Shown in pieces: positions 1 to 8,449 of a DNA stretch of 64,000 nt. Position 1 is the stretch's first letter; every line of letters starts with the position of its first letter. Both the position numbers and the translations under genes were made by a program. The notes under the pieces are model-generated. The model was not told the origin of the DNA, searched no databases, and saw nothing but the letters and a program-made list of their open reading frames with translations. The DNA is from Paenibacillus sp. MMS20-IR301 (GTDB taxonomy: Bacteria; Bacillota; Bacilli; Paenibacillales; Paenibacillaceae). The stretch spans positions 248,001-312,000 of the forward strand of contig NZ_CP135275.1 in assembly GCF_032302195.1 (NCBI RefSeq), in the 5' to 3' direction.

Positions 1-499
1 AAAAAACATTTGACAGAACAGGCGATGTGACAGCACCTTGTGGAAGACTACCATTTAGCGTTACTATTTTCATAATAAAATCCAATAACGATATATCTTC
101 ATTAATTTTAATATCATCATCAATAGTATATTTTAATACTTCTCTTAGTTTCTTTTCCTTAATAGATTCAAAAAAATTTTTTATATCTAATCTTAAATAG
201 AAATTATGATTTATATGTGGTTTTAAATAATCATAGTATGATTTTCCTTTAACATAGCCGTATGCGTAGTTTGATAGTGGAATGAAATCAAAATAATTAT
301 TTTTTAATTGTTTTTGAATTTTAAATAAAACATGCTCATTGTCAATACACTGTAAAATTCTATCAGAATTATCTTTCTTTTTTATGGTTTTTGTGTAATA
401 TGCCTCAGGTATTGACTCTAACATTAAAGAGTCAATATGTTCGGTTACACTCCCACGAAGGACTTTTTTTTCAAAATTATTTAAACTTTCAATGCGCAC
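1..499 (-). CDS. Retron-type reverse transcriptase, N-terminal part (cut by window edge)
   Basis: Open frame read leftward from a GTG at 499-497, with the Shine-Dalgarno AGGAGA at 508-513 eight bases upstream. About 166 residues are visible before the left edge. The translation begins VRIESLNNFEKK. It contains the RT block YLRLDIKNFFESI (motif with the first catalytic Asp) and LPQGAVTSPVLSN, the motif that precedes the YxDD box in retron and group II-like RTs. Before the Asp block there is AYGYVKGKSYYDYLKPHIN; its PH sits where retron RTs carry the NAxxH His, although N and A are not conserved. The YxDD box and C-terminus lie outside the window, so catalytic completeness cannot be judged. It is the last gene of the leftward AT-rich island, preceded by an inverted-repeat-bounded gap (527-752) that may encode its template RNA. 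Alternatives are a DRT/UG-type defence RT or a group II intron RT; no intron domain is seen upstream. Confidence 0.85.
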   Translation of the reverse strand, partial: MRIESLNNFEKKVLRGSVTEHIDSLMLESIPEAYYTKTIKKKDNSDRILQCIDNEHVLFKIQKQLKNNYFDFIPLSNYAYGYVKGKSYYDYLKPHINHNFYLRLDIKNFFESIKEKKLREVLKYTIDDDIKINEDISLLDFIMKIVTLNGSLPQGAVTSPVLSNVF

Positions 500-526
500 A
501 TTTCATTTCTCCTAAGATATAAGTAT

Positions 527-537
527 AAGGGTAAGTA
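527..537. repeat. Inverted-repeat arm (a2-like), partner of 742-752
   Basis: AAGGGTAAGTA on the plus strand; exact reverse complement of 742-752. It lies between the Shine-Dalgarno of the RT and the putative RNA body. Confidence 0.85.
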
Positions 538-741
538 CATCCCAGAATCTCGAAATTGATCAGCTAGTAGGCCAATTTGCGTAAAATAGTCGAGCGCGAC
601 AATTAGCAAGCCTAAAACCATGGATTTTCCCTAAAACCGCTAATGGAACGTTACAAGAGCTTTTTAGTTTCTTGATACTAGGGATAAAAAAACTTTTCAT
701 CATGGCATCCATAGTCAAAATACAACTATATCAGATTTTAC

Positions 742-752
742 TACTTACCCTT
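742..752. repeat. Inverted-repeat arm (a1-like), partner of 527-537
   Basis: TACTTACCCTT on the plus strand, exact reverse complement of 527-537. It begins just after the stop of the upstream OLD gene (768 on the minus strand), so the RNA would start about 15 nt past that gene. Confidence 0.85.
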
Positions 753-767
753 TACTTTACAATAATC

Positions 768-2852
768 TTACACCATTCCCTCTAATCGATCAATTACCTT
801 TCCTAATTCAGGAAAACTCGCATGGAACAAACTTCTATTAATAAATATGTTTTCAGTCTTCACTAAGTCTAATTTATTATTAAAAAACCAGTTAAGATAT
901 AAAGTGATCCATCCACTAGTTTTATCGCCAAAATCAAGATTTGATTTTTCTAATTCATTACGAATTTCTTTAATTATTTTAAAGATCTTCACAAACTCTG
1001 AATTAGAACTAGCATTCTTATCTTCTTTCTTACCATTTAACCACTCCGTTTTCCCGAAAAAGATTACCCTAAGTAAACTAGTTTTTTGACTATCAGTTTG
1101 TAAAGAAGTATATAGGGTTTCAAATTTTGAATCTTCCCAGTTGTATCCTTTAACCCATTCATAGAACAGATGATAGTTTGCCCTATTAATAATTGCTCCT
1201 TCTATAGTCGTTTCGAATGGCATAAAGTTATATTGAGCATAATATTGTTGCATTAATTCAATTAACTCATATCTTTCCTGATTTTGCTTAATACAAAGTC
1301 CAGTAGAATCTATCTCAAATGTAGTAAATTTTAGCTTTTCTGCAATCTCGTTTCTAATTCTAAAAGTATCCTTAAACTTCTTTTTGTAATGGTATTTTTC
1401 GCGATTCACAATATTGTTATTCTTCATTACATTCAGATAGGCGTTACCTGACGTTTTATATTTTTTTGACTTAGAAGAATAATTCAATATCTTATCCATA
1501 TCAATTAGAACTAGATATTTAATTTTTGACTTCCTGTCATTCGGATTAACCAGTTTAAGCTTATCTTCTTTTCCATCAAAAGAATAAATATCTACTCTAT
1601 GTAGTTTAGGAAACAAAGTACGAAGATATCCATTTCTGAATATCTCTAATTCTGTTTCTCCTTCAACAAATAAACATATCTCGGAGAAGAATAGATTAGC
1701 TTCATTATCTGATAACAGTTTATATTTTTTCTGTTTAAATCCATTGATTCTTGTAATATGAGACTTATTAAATAATTCAGTGTTGGTAACATGAAATATT
1801 TCATACTCCTCATTTTCAATAATAATATTTTTAGTGAATGATGGAGAATGAGTAGAAAATATCCATTTGGTTGTGACATATCTATCATATTGCTTAATTT
1901 CTCTAACAAATTCCTCTATTTTTTTTAAATGAATGTGTAATTCTGGTTCATCTATCATGATTAATGGACTTGAGAGATGCTTATTCTCAAATAATCGCAA
2001 TATTAATTTTACATATAAACTCATAAATGAATATGAGTTCATTCCATAAGAACCTAATTTCAACTGATGAGACTCATAATCAAAATCTTTACCACCCAAT
2101 TGTAGCTGTATTATCTGGCTGATTTTTTCATAAACACTATCCTGACGAATTTTAATATTCGATTTTTCAAATTCTTCAATAATTCCATAAATAACGTTTT
2201 CATAATTCCCTTCAATTTCTTCATCCAATTCAAAAACACCTTTTATACTTTTACTTATAGATACTTTTTTTCTGAAAGGAGCTATCTCTCCAATAACTTT
2301 CCATATCAACTCCCAATTATAAAGATTAATATTTCTAGACTCTAAAAAGAAAATTGGAAATCTTACCGAAACGAAGGCTCTAAAGTCATATTCCTTCACG
2401 TTCCAATATATAGATTTATTCCTTCTGTTGTACTTTAAAGTCAAAGTACATTTATTGTTTGTAGTATATTCTTCAACATAATTCATGATTTTATCTACGA
2501 TTTCATTTGTAGGGTCTATGTTACTACCAAAATCATTAAATTTCATTTTAGAGAAGAACTCACTAAAAAAACCTTCAAAAGGATCAGTAATAGTTTGCAC
2601 TTTATTGATCAGTTCACTGAAATCATATTCTACGGAAATTTCAATTTCATCATTATAAGGATTAGTTTTATTAAACATTGAATCATCAAACACTTCTCTT
2701 GTTAGATTAAGATGAAAAAAATATAATATCTTCATGATATTAGTTTTACCAACATTATTAATTCCAATAAAACAATTAACGTTTTTCTTTAAATTCAACT
2801 CCATGAACTCTATTGATTTACAATTTTTTATTGTAATTTTATTAATGGACAT
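768..2852 (-). CDS. OLD-family ATP-dependent nuclease (AAA ATPase + TOPRIM)
   Basis: Predicted ATPase-nuclease of ~694 residues. The N-terminal ABC-type ATPase shows Walker A GINNVGKT (residues ~30-37), Walker B LIMIDEPELHIH (~residue 300) and the switch block FSTHSP. The C-terminal half carries a TOPRIM fold: LFVEGETE gives the metal-binding Glu and YLVLIDMD the DxD pair. These are the hallmarks of OLD nucleases, as in GajA of Gabija and the effector of Retron-Eco8. I place the start at ATG 2852, 9 nt after AAGGG; an in-frame ATG at 2861 directly abuts the ribosome site. It sits immediately upstream of the candidate retron RNA and RT on the same strand, so it may be their toxic effector; in the retrons I know the effector usually follows the RT. 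Strongly AT-rich. No GajB-like helicase is visible next to it, which argues against plain Gabija. Confidence 0.85.
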   Translation of the reverse strand: MSINKITIKNCKSIEFMELNLKKNVNCFIGINNVGKTNIMKILYFFHLNLTREVFDDSMFNKTNPYNDEIEISVEYDFSELINKVQTITDPFEGFFSEFFSKMKFNDFGSNIDPTNEIVDKIMNYVEEYTTNNKCTLTLKYNRRNKSIYWNVKEYDFRAFVSVRFPIFFLESRNINLYNWELIWKVIGEIAPFRKKVSISKSIKGVFELDEEIEGNYENVIYGIIEEFEKSNIKIRQDSVYEKISQIIQLQLGGKDFDYESHQLKLGSYGMNSYSFMSLYVKLILRLFENKHLSSPLIMIDEPELHIHLKKIEEFVREIKQYDRYVTTKWIFSTHSPSFTKNIIIENEEYEIFHVTNTELFNKSHITRINGFKQKKYKLLSDNEANLFFSEICLFVEGETELEIFRNGYLRTLFPKLHRVDIYSFDGKEDKLKLVNPNDRKSKIKYLVLIDMDKILNYSSKSKKYKTSGNAYLNVMKNNNIVNREKYHYKKKFKDTFRIRNEIAEKLKFTTFEIDSTGLCIKQNQERYELIELMQQYYAQYNFMPFETTIEGAIINRANYHLFYEWVKGYNWEDSKFETLYTSLQTDSQKTSLLRVIFFGKTEWLNGKKEDKNASSNSEFVKIFKIIKEIRNELEKSNLDFGDKTSGWITLYLNWFFNNKLDLVKTENIFINRSLFHASFPELGKVIDRLEGMV

Positions 2853-3025
2853 CAAAACCATCCCTTTAAATTGTGGTCCCCATATCTAGTTTAGTGTATG
2901 GTTTCCCATCTACATTTTGCTGATTCCACCTGGTCTTAGTATAAGCTCGTACATCTGAGTCTCCTATTGGGAACTAAATCAACTCTAGTACAAAGAATAA
3001 TCCTTCCACCAGTATTGAACATTAG

Positions 3026-3601
3026 TCAGAAATCAAGGGTAACTTCTTGAGCTTTTTTGAAATCATCAGTCCATCTACTGCTCACATTTTTAGCATTACA
3101 CAGTTTATAAGCATCATTCCCCAATAATAACCTTGTCTTTTCAAGATTTTTGGGAGTAACTTTGTTATCTTTGGTTGTGTTATCTAGCCACCCCATAAAA
3201 TATATTTTATCAGCTTCTTCCACATCTTTTCGATAACCCGCTATTTCATGTGGTTTGGGAGTATTCTTCCCATCAGCTTTTTGTGGAATGTTCTTATTAA
3301 ACTCGCAGAAGAAATAGATGGGCTTAAATTTATTTGTGGGATTAAATTGCAATCCAAGAATTCGACATAATTCAGAATACTTTTCGTAGGACACGGTTGA
3401 ATCAATAATAAATCCTTTTTTAACATCCGCTTCAAAATAGAAGTTTTCAGCTTTCACACCAAACATTAATTTGTAAGGATTTTCATCAATGAAAAAAAAC
3501 ACATCGAAAGCCACGTTATTGTATCCGAAACCAAATCTATACCTTTTAAGGCTGAGTCGCCGCATATCATTGTATAAAGAAATGATTCCGTCTAGTTTCA
3601 T
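3026..3601 (-). CDS. DUF6037-like protein of unknown function
   Basis: 191-residue soluble protein with no signal peptide or membrane segment; start supported by AAGGTGG 7 nt upstream. The pattern (N-terminal MKLDGIISLYNDMR, then NNVAFDVFFFIDENPYKLMFG) resembles my memory of the DUF6037 family, whose function is unknown to me. The central and C-terminal parts contain many charged and aromatic residues and no motif I recognise. It lies alone between the ABC-3C ATPase gene and the OLD nuclease, separated by 231 nt and ~165 nt, on the same strand and in the same AT-rich composition, so it is probably part of the defence island. The 165-nt gap below it (2862-3025) contains a ~33-codon open remnant in minus frame ending before 2870 with no start, possibly the tail of a lost gene. 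Confidence 0.6.
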   Translation of the reverse strand: MKLDGIISLYNDMRRLSLKRYRFGFGYNNVAFDVFFFIDENPYKLMFGVKAENFYFEADVKKGFIIDSTVSYEKYSELCRILGLQFNPTNKFKPIYFFCEFNKNIPQKADGKNTPKPHEIAGYRKDVEEADKIYFMGWLDNTTKDNKVTPKNLEKTRLLLGNDAYKLCNAKNVSSRWTDDFKKAQEVTLDF

Positions 3602-3832
3602 GTTCTACCACCTTCTCTTAGCATTTCTCACGGCATGACAACACATCCTGTAGTGATCAAGCCGTTTTAATTAAATTCATTGTTTGCATAAAAAACATTT
3701 GTCGCAGGGAAAATGCTGAGAAAGCTCTATAGGATAAGTTCTGCGTTTGAGTACGCCGTAGCGCTCGGAAAAGAAAAATGTAGACACAAAACAGACTTCA
3801 AGTATGGCAAACCCAAGCTAGTTTACTTTTTA
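3602..3832. other. Intergenic gap in defence island
   Basis: 231 nt with no open frame. It separates the ABC-3C operon from the DUF6037-like gene and should hold the operon's end and the next gene's promoter, but I see neither a clear hairpin plus T-run nor a convincing -35/-10 pair. Confidence 0.4.
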
Positions 3833-5710
3833 TCAAATCATTGATTCCGGTATTAACGCATTTCCATTTTTAAACTCGTTATCAACCAAGTTGACATTTA
3901 TTAAATTTGCTTCTTCCCATATAGTTTGAGGTATATGCTCAAAAATAATCATTTGAAAAGAATGATTATACTCTTGGTTAATACGTGTAATAAAATCATT
4001 CAGGACAGTAAATGCAACTGTGATTTTGGTTCTATCGTCTTGTGGTATTTGCGACCACGACTTCTTATCATCTTTTCTTTTTCTGTCCTCACCGTAGTAA
4101 GGTCGGCTAGGCTGATCTAGGATTAAGAAACTCGGCACAAATGGCGCTTGTTGCTTTATTATTAGTTCATGTAATCCAAGCATGAAACAAATATGCATAA
4201 ACATGTGATTGGAACTGCTACCCACAATTGAAGGTACAAGAGACCCTGGCTTTTTTAATTGCAACACTTTTTTTCTATAATCAAATACTGGTTGGTAACC
4301 TTCATATATTCCAAGAGCATTAGACGACTCTATTAAATATTTTTGAATTAATTCCTCTAATAATCTAATAACTAATTCCCTATCAACAATTTCATTCTCT
4401 AGCACAGATTTTAATTGATCGAGTTCTTCTTGTTTTTTTTGTAAATCATTCTCGCTAAAATCTTTTTGTTCACCATTGGCGTATAGCTCCAATTTAGCTT
4501 TAATTTCCCCAATGAATATAAATTTTTCAACTTCAGAATTAAAAGATTTTTTTCTTATTGGCAGTTTGTCTATTTCCTTTTGAATACTTTCCAGTTCACT
4601 CTTCAGTTTTTTTATATCTCCAACCAAATTCATATCAAAAGGTCTTTTGTCTGTAAGTTCATTTTTAATTTTTCTCATTTCTTTATCCAAAATATCCATT
4701 AAAACCGACAAATCAGGATGTTGAATGAGTTCACCAAACTTTTCATTTAGATACTCTAAGGGCTTCAAGCTTTCAAAAGTAGTCGATTTAAGATGTATAT
4801 AATTGTTATATTCGTCCATAAATTTACTGTAACTTCTTATATTAAATCTTAATTCGTTTTTCTTCTTTTGTAATTTTTCTAGTTGTTTTAGATTATCTGA
4901 TGTATTAATCGAAGTTGCATTAGAGATAATCATTTTCAAATTTACAACATCATTATCTAATGAGCGGGATTCATTTGTAATTAAATCGAATTCTTTTGCC
5001 TTTCTTACAATCTCTCTTAAATTTGCATCAAATGCATTTTTTTCTTTTTCAACTGCAGTCTTTTGTCGTTCTAATCTAACAATATCTTTTTCCAAATTAG
5101 ATATTTTTTCTTTAATTAATATGTTTTTTACTGAATCTATACCAGTTGCAAGGTCAAAGATTCTATGTAATGCTTCAGAGTATTTTTCATCATTTTGTTT
5201 ATCAAAAAACACTTCGCTATGATCAATTGTATCCCCCGATTGAGTGTTAAACATAAAAAAATATCTAAGTGATATTTTACTTCCGGCCTTAAGATTTCTA
5301 CCACTATAAGGAATCACAACATTACTATCGATACTAAATTCTTTCTCAATTACATTTTTTAATTCTGTATCAGATATGTTCTGAAAAGGTTCCTGTGGCA
5401 CTTCTCCTATCGGTGAAAAGTAGTACATAGAACTCACTTTTCTGTTCTCAGTTAAGGCGCCTCTTGCGATAAGATACTCTTTATCATTGATATAAAATTT
5501 TAGTCCATACCAAGAAATGTTCTCATTAATTTTTTCTTGGGGAATTTTAGTTTTACTTGCAAAAAAACAGTAGTCAATAATATCGATAATAACTGATTTA
5601 CCAGTTCCACTGTCTCCAGTTATTACATTTATTTTGTTTTCTTCAAACTCAATAATACGGACTTTATTATTTTTGAGCCAAAGGACAATTTCCTTAATCA
5701 CAAATCTCAT
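3833..5710 (-). CDS. SMC-like ATPase of ABC-three-component system (DUF3732 type)
   Basis: 625 residues. Walker A is GDSGTGKS at 32-39. It is followed by a split ATPase head with a long coiled-coil middle (about residues 190-450, rich in Lys, Glu and Leu heptads). The C-terminal head has the GSSSNHMFMHICFMLGLHEL signature and the Walker B-like block FLILDQPSRPYY. The LDQPS form, with Gln in place of the usual Glu, is characteristic of DUF3732 ATPases assigned to ABC-3C defence systems. Its role would be SMC/Rad50-like sensing of DNA ends or phage DNA, controlling the effector encoded first in the operon. The ATG overlaps the stop of the middle-component gene (ATGA), so the two are translationally coupled. 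A LmuB/DdmC-type SMC of Lamassu is the nearest functional analogue. Complete, no frameshift. Confidence 0.87.
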   Translation of the reverse strand: MRFVIKEIVLWLKNNKVRIIEFEENKINVITGDSGTGKSVIIDIIDYCFFASKTKIPQEKINENISWYGLKFYINDKEYLIARGALTENRKVSSMYYFSPIGEVPQEPFQNISDTELKNVIEKEFSIDSNVVIPYSGRNLKAGSKISLRYFFMFNTQSGDTIDHSEVFFDKQNDEKYSEALHRIFDLATGIDSVKNILIKEKISNLEKDIVRLERQKTAVEKEKNAFDANLREIVRKAKEFDLITNESRSLDNDVVNLKMIISNATSINTSDNLKQLEKLQKKKNELRFNIRSYSKFMDEYNNYIHLKSTTFESLKPLEYLNEKFGELIQHPDLSVLMDILDKEMRKIKNELTDKRPFDMNLVGDIKKLKSELESIQKEIDKLPIRKKSFNSEVEKFIFIGEIKAKLELYANGEQKDFSENDLQKKQEELDQLKSVLENEIVDRELVIRLLEELIQKYLIESSNALGIYEGYQPVFDYRKKVLQLKKPGSLVPSIVGSSSNHMFMHICFMLGLHELIIKQQAPFVPSFLILDQPSRPYYGEDRKRKDDKKSWSQIPQDDRTKITVAFTVLNDFITRINQEYNHSFQMIIFEHIPQTIWEEANLINVNLVDNEFKNGNALIPESMI

Positions 5711-6165
5711 AGTTTCACCCTCAGTTGTAAATATAAATTTCTTTCATTATCTGTAAGAATTGTTGCGAGTTTCGGTGCGGCCTCTGCTATATTTAAAGCT
5801 CTTTGTCCTACCGTATCTTTTTCTAACTTAAGCGATTCTTGTTCATTTAAAATTATCTGAGAATCTTGTATTTGTATTAAACGAATTTCTTTAAGAAATA
5901 ATAAAGAGTTAATCGATAAAGTTAAAAACGAATAATATCTTTCGTTATAATTTGAGAAATAGCTTGGTTTTTTAATGATAAACTCTTCAAGACTTCTTAT
6001 TGTTGTATTATTATTTTTCAGAAAATCTAAAGATCCTTGGTGAGAAACAATCGGGAATATTAATAGCGCCTTTGAGATACTTATATATTTTAAATGTTGA
6101 AGAACTGAATAAATAGATATCGCACAAATAATTTCATTGTTATATAGGTCACTTTGTGGGATCAT
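5707..6165 (-). CDS. ABC-three-component system middle component
   Basis: Small protein (152 residues from the ATG at 6165) starting MIPQSDLYNNEIICAISIYSVL. A longer frame begins at 6240, but a strong GGGAGGAG site at 6179-6186 decides for 6165. The gene overlaps the end of the effector gene by 17 nt and ends in an ATGA overlap with the ATPase gene. The composition (helical N-terminus, then SISKALLIFPIVSHQGSLDFLK) fits the winged-helix-like middle components that bridge effector and ATPase in ABC-3C and Lamassu-like systems. The assignment rests mainly on position and size; sequence conservation in this family is low. Confidence 0.72.
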   Translation of the reverse strand: MIPQSDLYNNEIICAISIYSVLQHLKYISISKALLIFPIVSHQGSLDFLKNNNTTIRSLEEFIIKKPSYFSNYNERYYSFLTLSINSLLFLKEIRLIQIQDSQIILNEQESLKLEKDTVGQRALNIAEAAPKLATILTDNERNLYLQLRVKL

Positions 6166-7411
6166 TTTTTTTATATTTCTCCTCCCAATCGAATCGCCAG
6201 CCGATAATCGGCTTGTTTGACAATAGATAGTATTGTCCATTGCTTAACTCAGTATCTAAAGGAGTTTCATCGATTATTAGTTCCTTTTTTCTTATCTCAT
6301 CTAGGCATTTTTGCCCTGCAAGAGCTATTTCTTTTTCTGTTGGAGTTGACACATTTAACATAATATCTAAATTGATTTCTCTATGCGCTTCATCATAAGT
6401 GTTTTTCCACTTCGTAACACAATCTTGCTCAAAATGCTCAAGTTGTTCTTTAACAATAAACCCTTTTTTTAACCATTCAGATATATGATTATCAGTTCGC
6501 AGCATATGGCTTGCCAGACGCAATTTTTCAGCAGTAGCGTTATTATTTATTGCGTAGATTTCTTTTAATTGGATAATAAAGAGTTGATCATCAATTGGCT
6601 TATCAAAATGAACTGGATCATTATTTATCGGCAATTTATCATTTCTTCCTTTATCAAACAATACATGATAATTACGATAAAATTCTTCAAATGTTATGAT
6701 ATTTTTAACTTTTGATTTTATATTTATATAATTACGTTTTCTTATGTTACTATCAACTGCTTCAAAAACATCATCTATCTTCGATTCCTTTACTTGCTTT
6801 GATTTAATTCTACTTTTGATCTTAGTAATAAGATCATCTTGGTCTAGCTCAAACTCAAGTTTTTTCAAAAACTCTATAAGCCATCGATTGGATTGGTTTT
6901 CGATTTGTTTCATATATTTATTGAGTGTTGTATCAGTTGTCCCTTTTATTAAATTATCTAAATAACTTTTAAAATCTTGTATACTTGTTTTATTAAGTTT
7001 GAAATCTTTAACTTTTTGAAGAAAAGCATTATTATCATTATCTGCTTTATTCGATACTATGATAAAAGTGGTTTTTTTTATGAAATTCGATTGATCATTC
7101 CAACTATTTCTTCCATCAAGGGGATCATTAATAATTGTCGCCCAATTATAAAGACTTTTCCACAAGTCACCATCTCGCTCTGAAAGATTAACTATTTTGC
7201 CGGAAGTATTTGTTTGAACTGTATGTTTTAATTGAAGTAATACCATCTGACCATCCGATAAATTAATATGAACATCATCCTTTACTTCGATACCTATTTC
7301 CTCACCTTCTTCAAGTCCTAAAAGTCGGTATAAGAAATAGTAATATTGATAATCAAAACCTATTGATTTATTATCAGCGGTTGTTTTATCTTGAAAAGTA
7401 CTCAAATGCAC
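6149..7411 (-). CDS. ABC-3C / Lamassu-like effector with nuclease-type N-terminal domain
   Basis: 420 residues from GTG 7411. AGAGGTG lies only 3 nt before that GTG, so a TTG at 7405, spaced ~9 nt, may be the real start. The N-terminus reads GFDYQ (18-22), E42, D46 and QLK (60-62). That spacing of Glu, Asp and QxK resembles PD-(D/E)xK-type nucleases of the DUF4297/Cap4 class used as effectors in ABC-3C and Lamassu systems. The rest is helical and charged with no other motif I know; its C-terminal ~150 residues would be the part contacting the middle component. First gene of a three-gene operon whose partners overlap one another. I infer the function: DNA degradation released by the SMC-like ATPase on infection. 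The catalytic set has not been confirmed by alignment. Confidence 0.7.
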   Translation of the reverse strand: MHLSTFQDKTTADNKSIGFDYQYYYFLYRLLGLEEGEEIGIEVKDDVHINLSDGQMVLLQLKHTVQTNTSGKIVNLSERDGDLWKSLYNWATIINDPLDGRNSWNDQSNFIKKTTFIIVSNKADNDNNAFLQKVKDFKLNKTSIQDFKSYLDNLIKGTTDTTLNKYMKQIENQSNRWLIEFLKKLEFELDQDDLITKIKSRIKSKQVKESKIDDVFEAVDSNIRKRNYINIKSKVKNIITFEEFYRNYHVLFDKGRNDKLPINNDPVHFDKPIDDQLFIIQLKEIYAINNNATAEKLRLASHMLRTDNHISEWLKKGFIVKEQLEHFEQDCVTKWKNTYDEAHREINLDIMLNVSTPTEKEIALAGQKCLDEIRKKELIIDETPLDTELSNGQYYLLSNKPIIGWRFDWEEKYKKNDPTK

Positions 7412-7848
7412 ACACCTCTAATTCACTATTTATAAATATGCCGACAAATCCCAATATTCCTTTATGCATTAGCGCACTCACAGCTATTCTCAAACCTTAA
7501 CAACTGATGTCTTTTCTTATTAATAAGATATTTATTTCATTCTCTATAAGCATTGCTCCCGAATTATCCTCGCTTCAATCCATAAAACTAGAAGTTCAAA
7601 AATGCTTGAAATCCTATACCTTTACCTCAAATAACCTGTATTTATTCTAACTTAGTTCTATTAACTCAAAACAAAGCAGGACTTTTAAACTAAGCTAAAA
7701 TACATATTTCGTCATTTTCTTACCATCACCTTCCAAACAAACGTTCTATTACCAGGGAGATATGAATATATTTCGTGAACTGTCGTTTTTCAAATCTATA
7801 TTATAAATTTGAATCATAACAAAATAGATGTTAGAGGGGAGCAAACAG
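7412..7848. other. Divergent intergenic region between defence operon and radC
   Basis: About 440 nt, AT-rich, no gene. It must carry the leftward promoter of the ABC-3C operon and the rightward promoter of the radC remnant. The only structure I see is an inverted repeat, TTCAAAT at 7789-7795 with ATTTGAA at 7807-7813, 36 nt before the radC start. That could be an operator or part of a promoter. Confidence 0.4.
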
Positions 7849-8449
7849 ATGAATCAAGAACTAAAGAATTTGGTATTAGAATCATTAAGAGAAAGACAAG
7901 ATAGTTATGCAATCAAAGAATTATTTGAAAAATTCCCTACAGCAACAGAATTAGTAACCGCAACAGAAAAACAATTACAATCTGTAAAAGGTAACGGAAA
8001 AGGTAAGGCACGGCAAATTACAGCTATGCTTAAACTTGCAAAAGCACTCACCTACCCTGAGCAGACTAACAATTCTATTCGAAGTCCCAAAGACGTATAT
8101 AATCTCCTCGAACCCGAACTCCGCTTTGAACAGAAAGAACACTTCATTTGTCTATTCCTCAATACCAAGAACCGCCTCATCTTCAAAGAAGTCATCTCCA
8201 TAGGCTCTCTGAACGCCGCCATCGTTCATCCCAGAGAAGTATTCATTCCATGCAGCAATCAAACGCTGTAGCGCCTCGCTCATTTGCGCTCACAACCATC
8301 CGAGCGGTGACCCGGAGCCGTCAATTGAAGACGTGAATCTGACGAAACGCCTCATAGCTGCTGGGGAAATCATAGGAATAGAAGTCCTTGATCATGTAAT
8401 TATTGGCGGAAATCGGTACTACAGTTCGAAAGAGCACGGCTTGATATAA
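7849..8449 (+). pseudogene. radC: radC-like (JAB/MPN domain) gene, frameshifted
   Basis: Start at ATG 7849 behind GAGGGGAG; an in-frame ATG at 7828 has no ribosome site. The first frame encodes a UPF0758/RadC protein: a helix-hairpin-helix-like N-terminus (VKGNGKGKARQI), then HFICLFLNTKNRL and the JAB domain up to HPREVF. It then runs into an early stop at 8271. The +1 frame continues exactly where RadC should, with HAAIKRCSASLICAHNHPSG, then GDPEPSIEDVNLTKRL and a natural stop at 8447-8449. The break is a tandem 4-bp duplication, ATTCATTC at 8241-8248; removing one ATTC restores the whole protein, including the HxHxxxxxxxxD zinc motif. The protein's function is not settled despite the DNA-repair name; RadC-like genes are common next to mobile islands. 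Confidence 0.88.
8241..8248 (+). repeat. Tandem ATTC duplication that breaks radC
   Basis: ATTC is present twice in a row; one copy shifts the frame by +1. It could be a real mutation, a phase-variable slip or a sequencing/assembly error. Confidence 0.8.

Larger units (their letters stand above)
527..752 (-). ncRNA. Candidate retron msr-msd RNA bounded by 11-bp inverted repeat
   Basis: The gap between the OLD gene and the RT start is flanked by a perfect 11-bp inverted repeat: AAGGGTAAGTA at 527-537 and TACTTACCCTT at 742-752. This would be the a1/a2 stem of a ~226-nt RNA read leftward, with its 3' arm 27 nt before the RT start codon. Inside, in RNA direction, short stems can be drawn: ATAGT/ACTAT, CAAGA/TCTTG, ATTAGC/GCTAAT, GTCG/CGAC, and AAATTG/CAATTT inside CTCGA/TCGAG near the 3' end (msd-like). 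The sequence has no open frame of note. Position and a1/a2 geometry match known retrons; the fold and the priming G were not computed. Confidence 0.6.

Noticed and set aside
1..499. Group II intron maturase
   Set aside because: No intron 5' or domain V-like structure is seen upstream, and the gene starts with its own ribosome site next to an inverted-repeat-bounded gap.
768..2852. Gabija system (GajA)
   Set aside because: The ATPase-TOPRIM protein would fit GajA, but no UvrD-like GajB lies beside it; the RT and RNA-like gap offer a better partner.
8148..8336. Separate 62-codon frame in radC
   Set aside because: It is a third frame, not the RadC continuation; the real continuation is in the frame ending at 8449.
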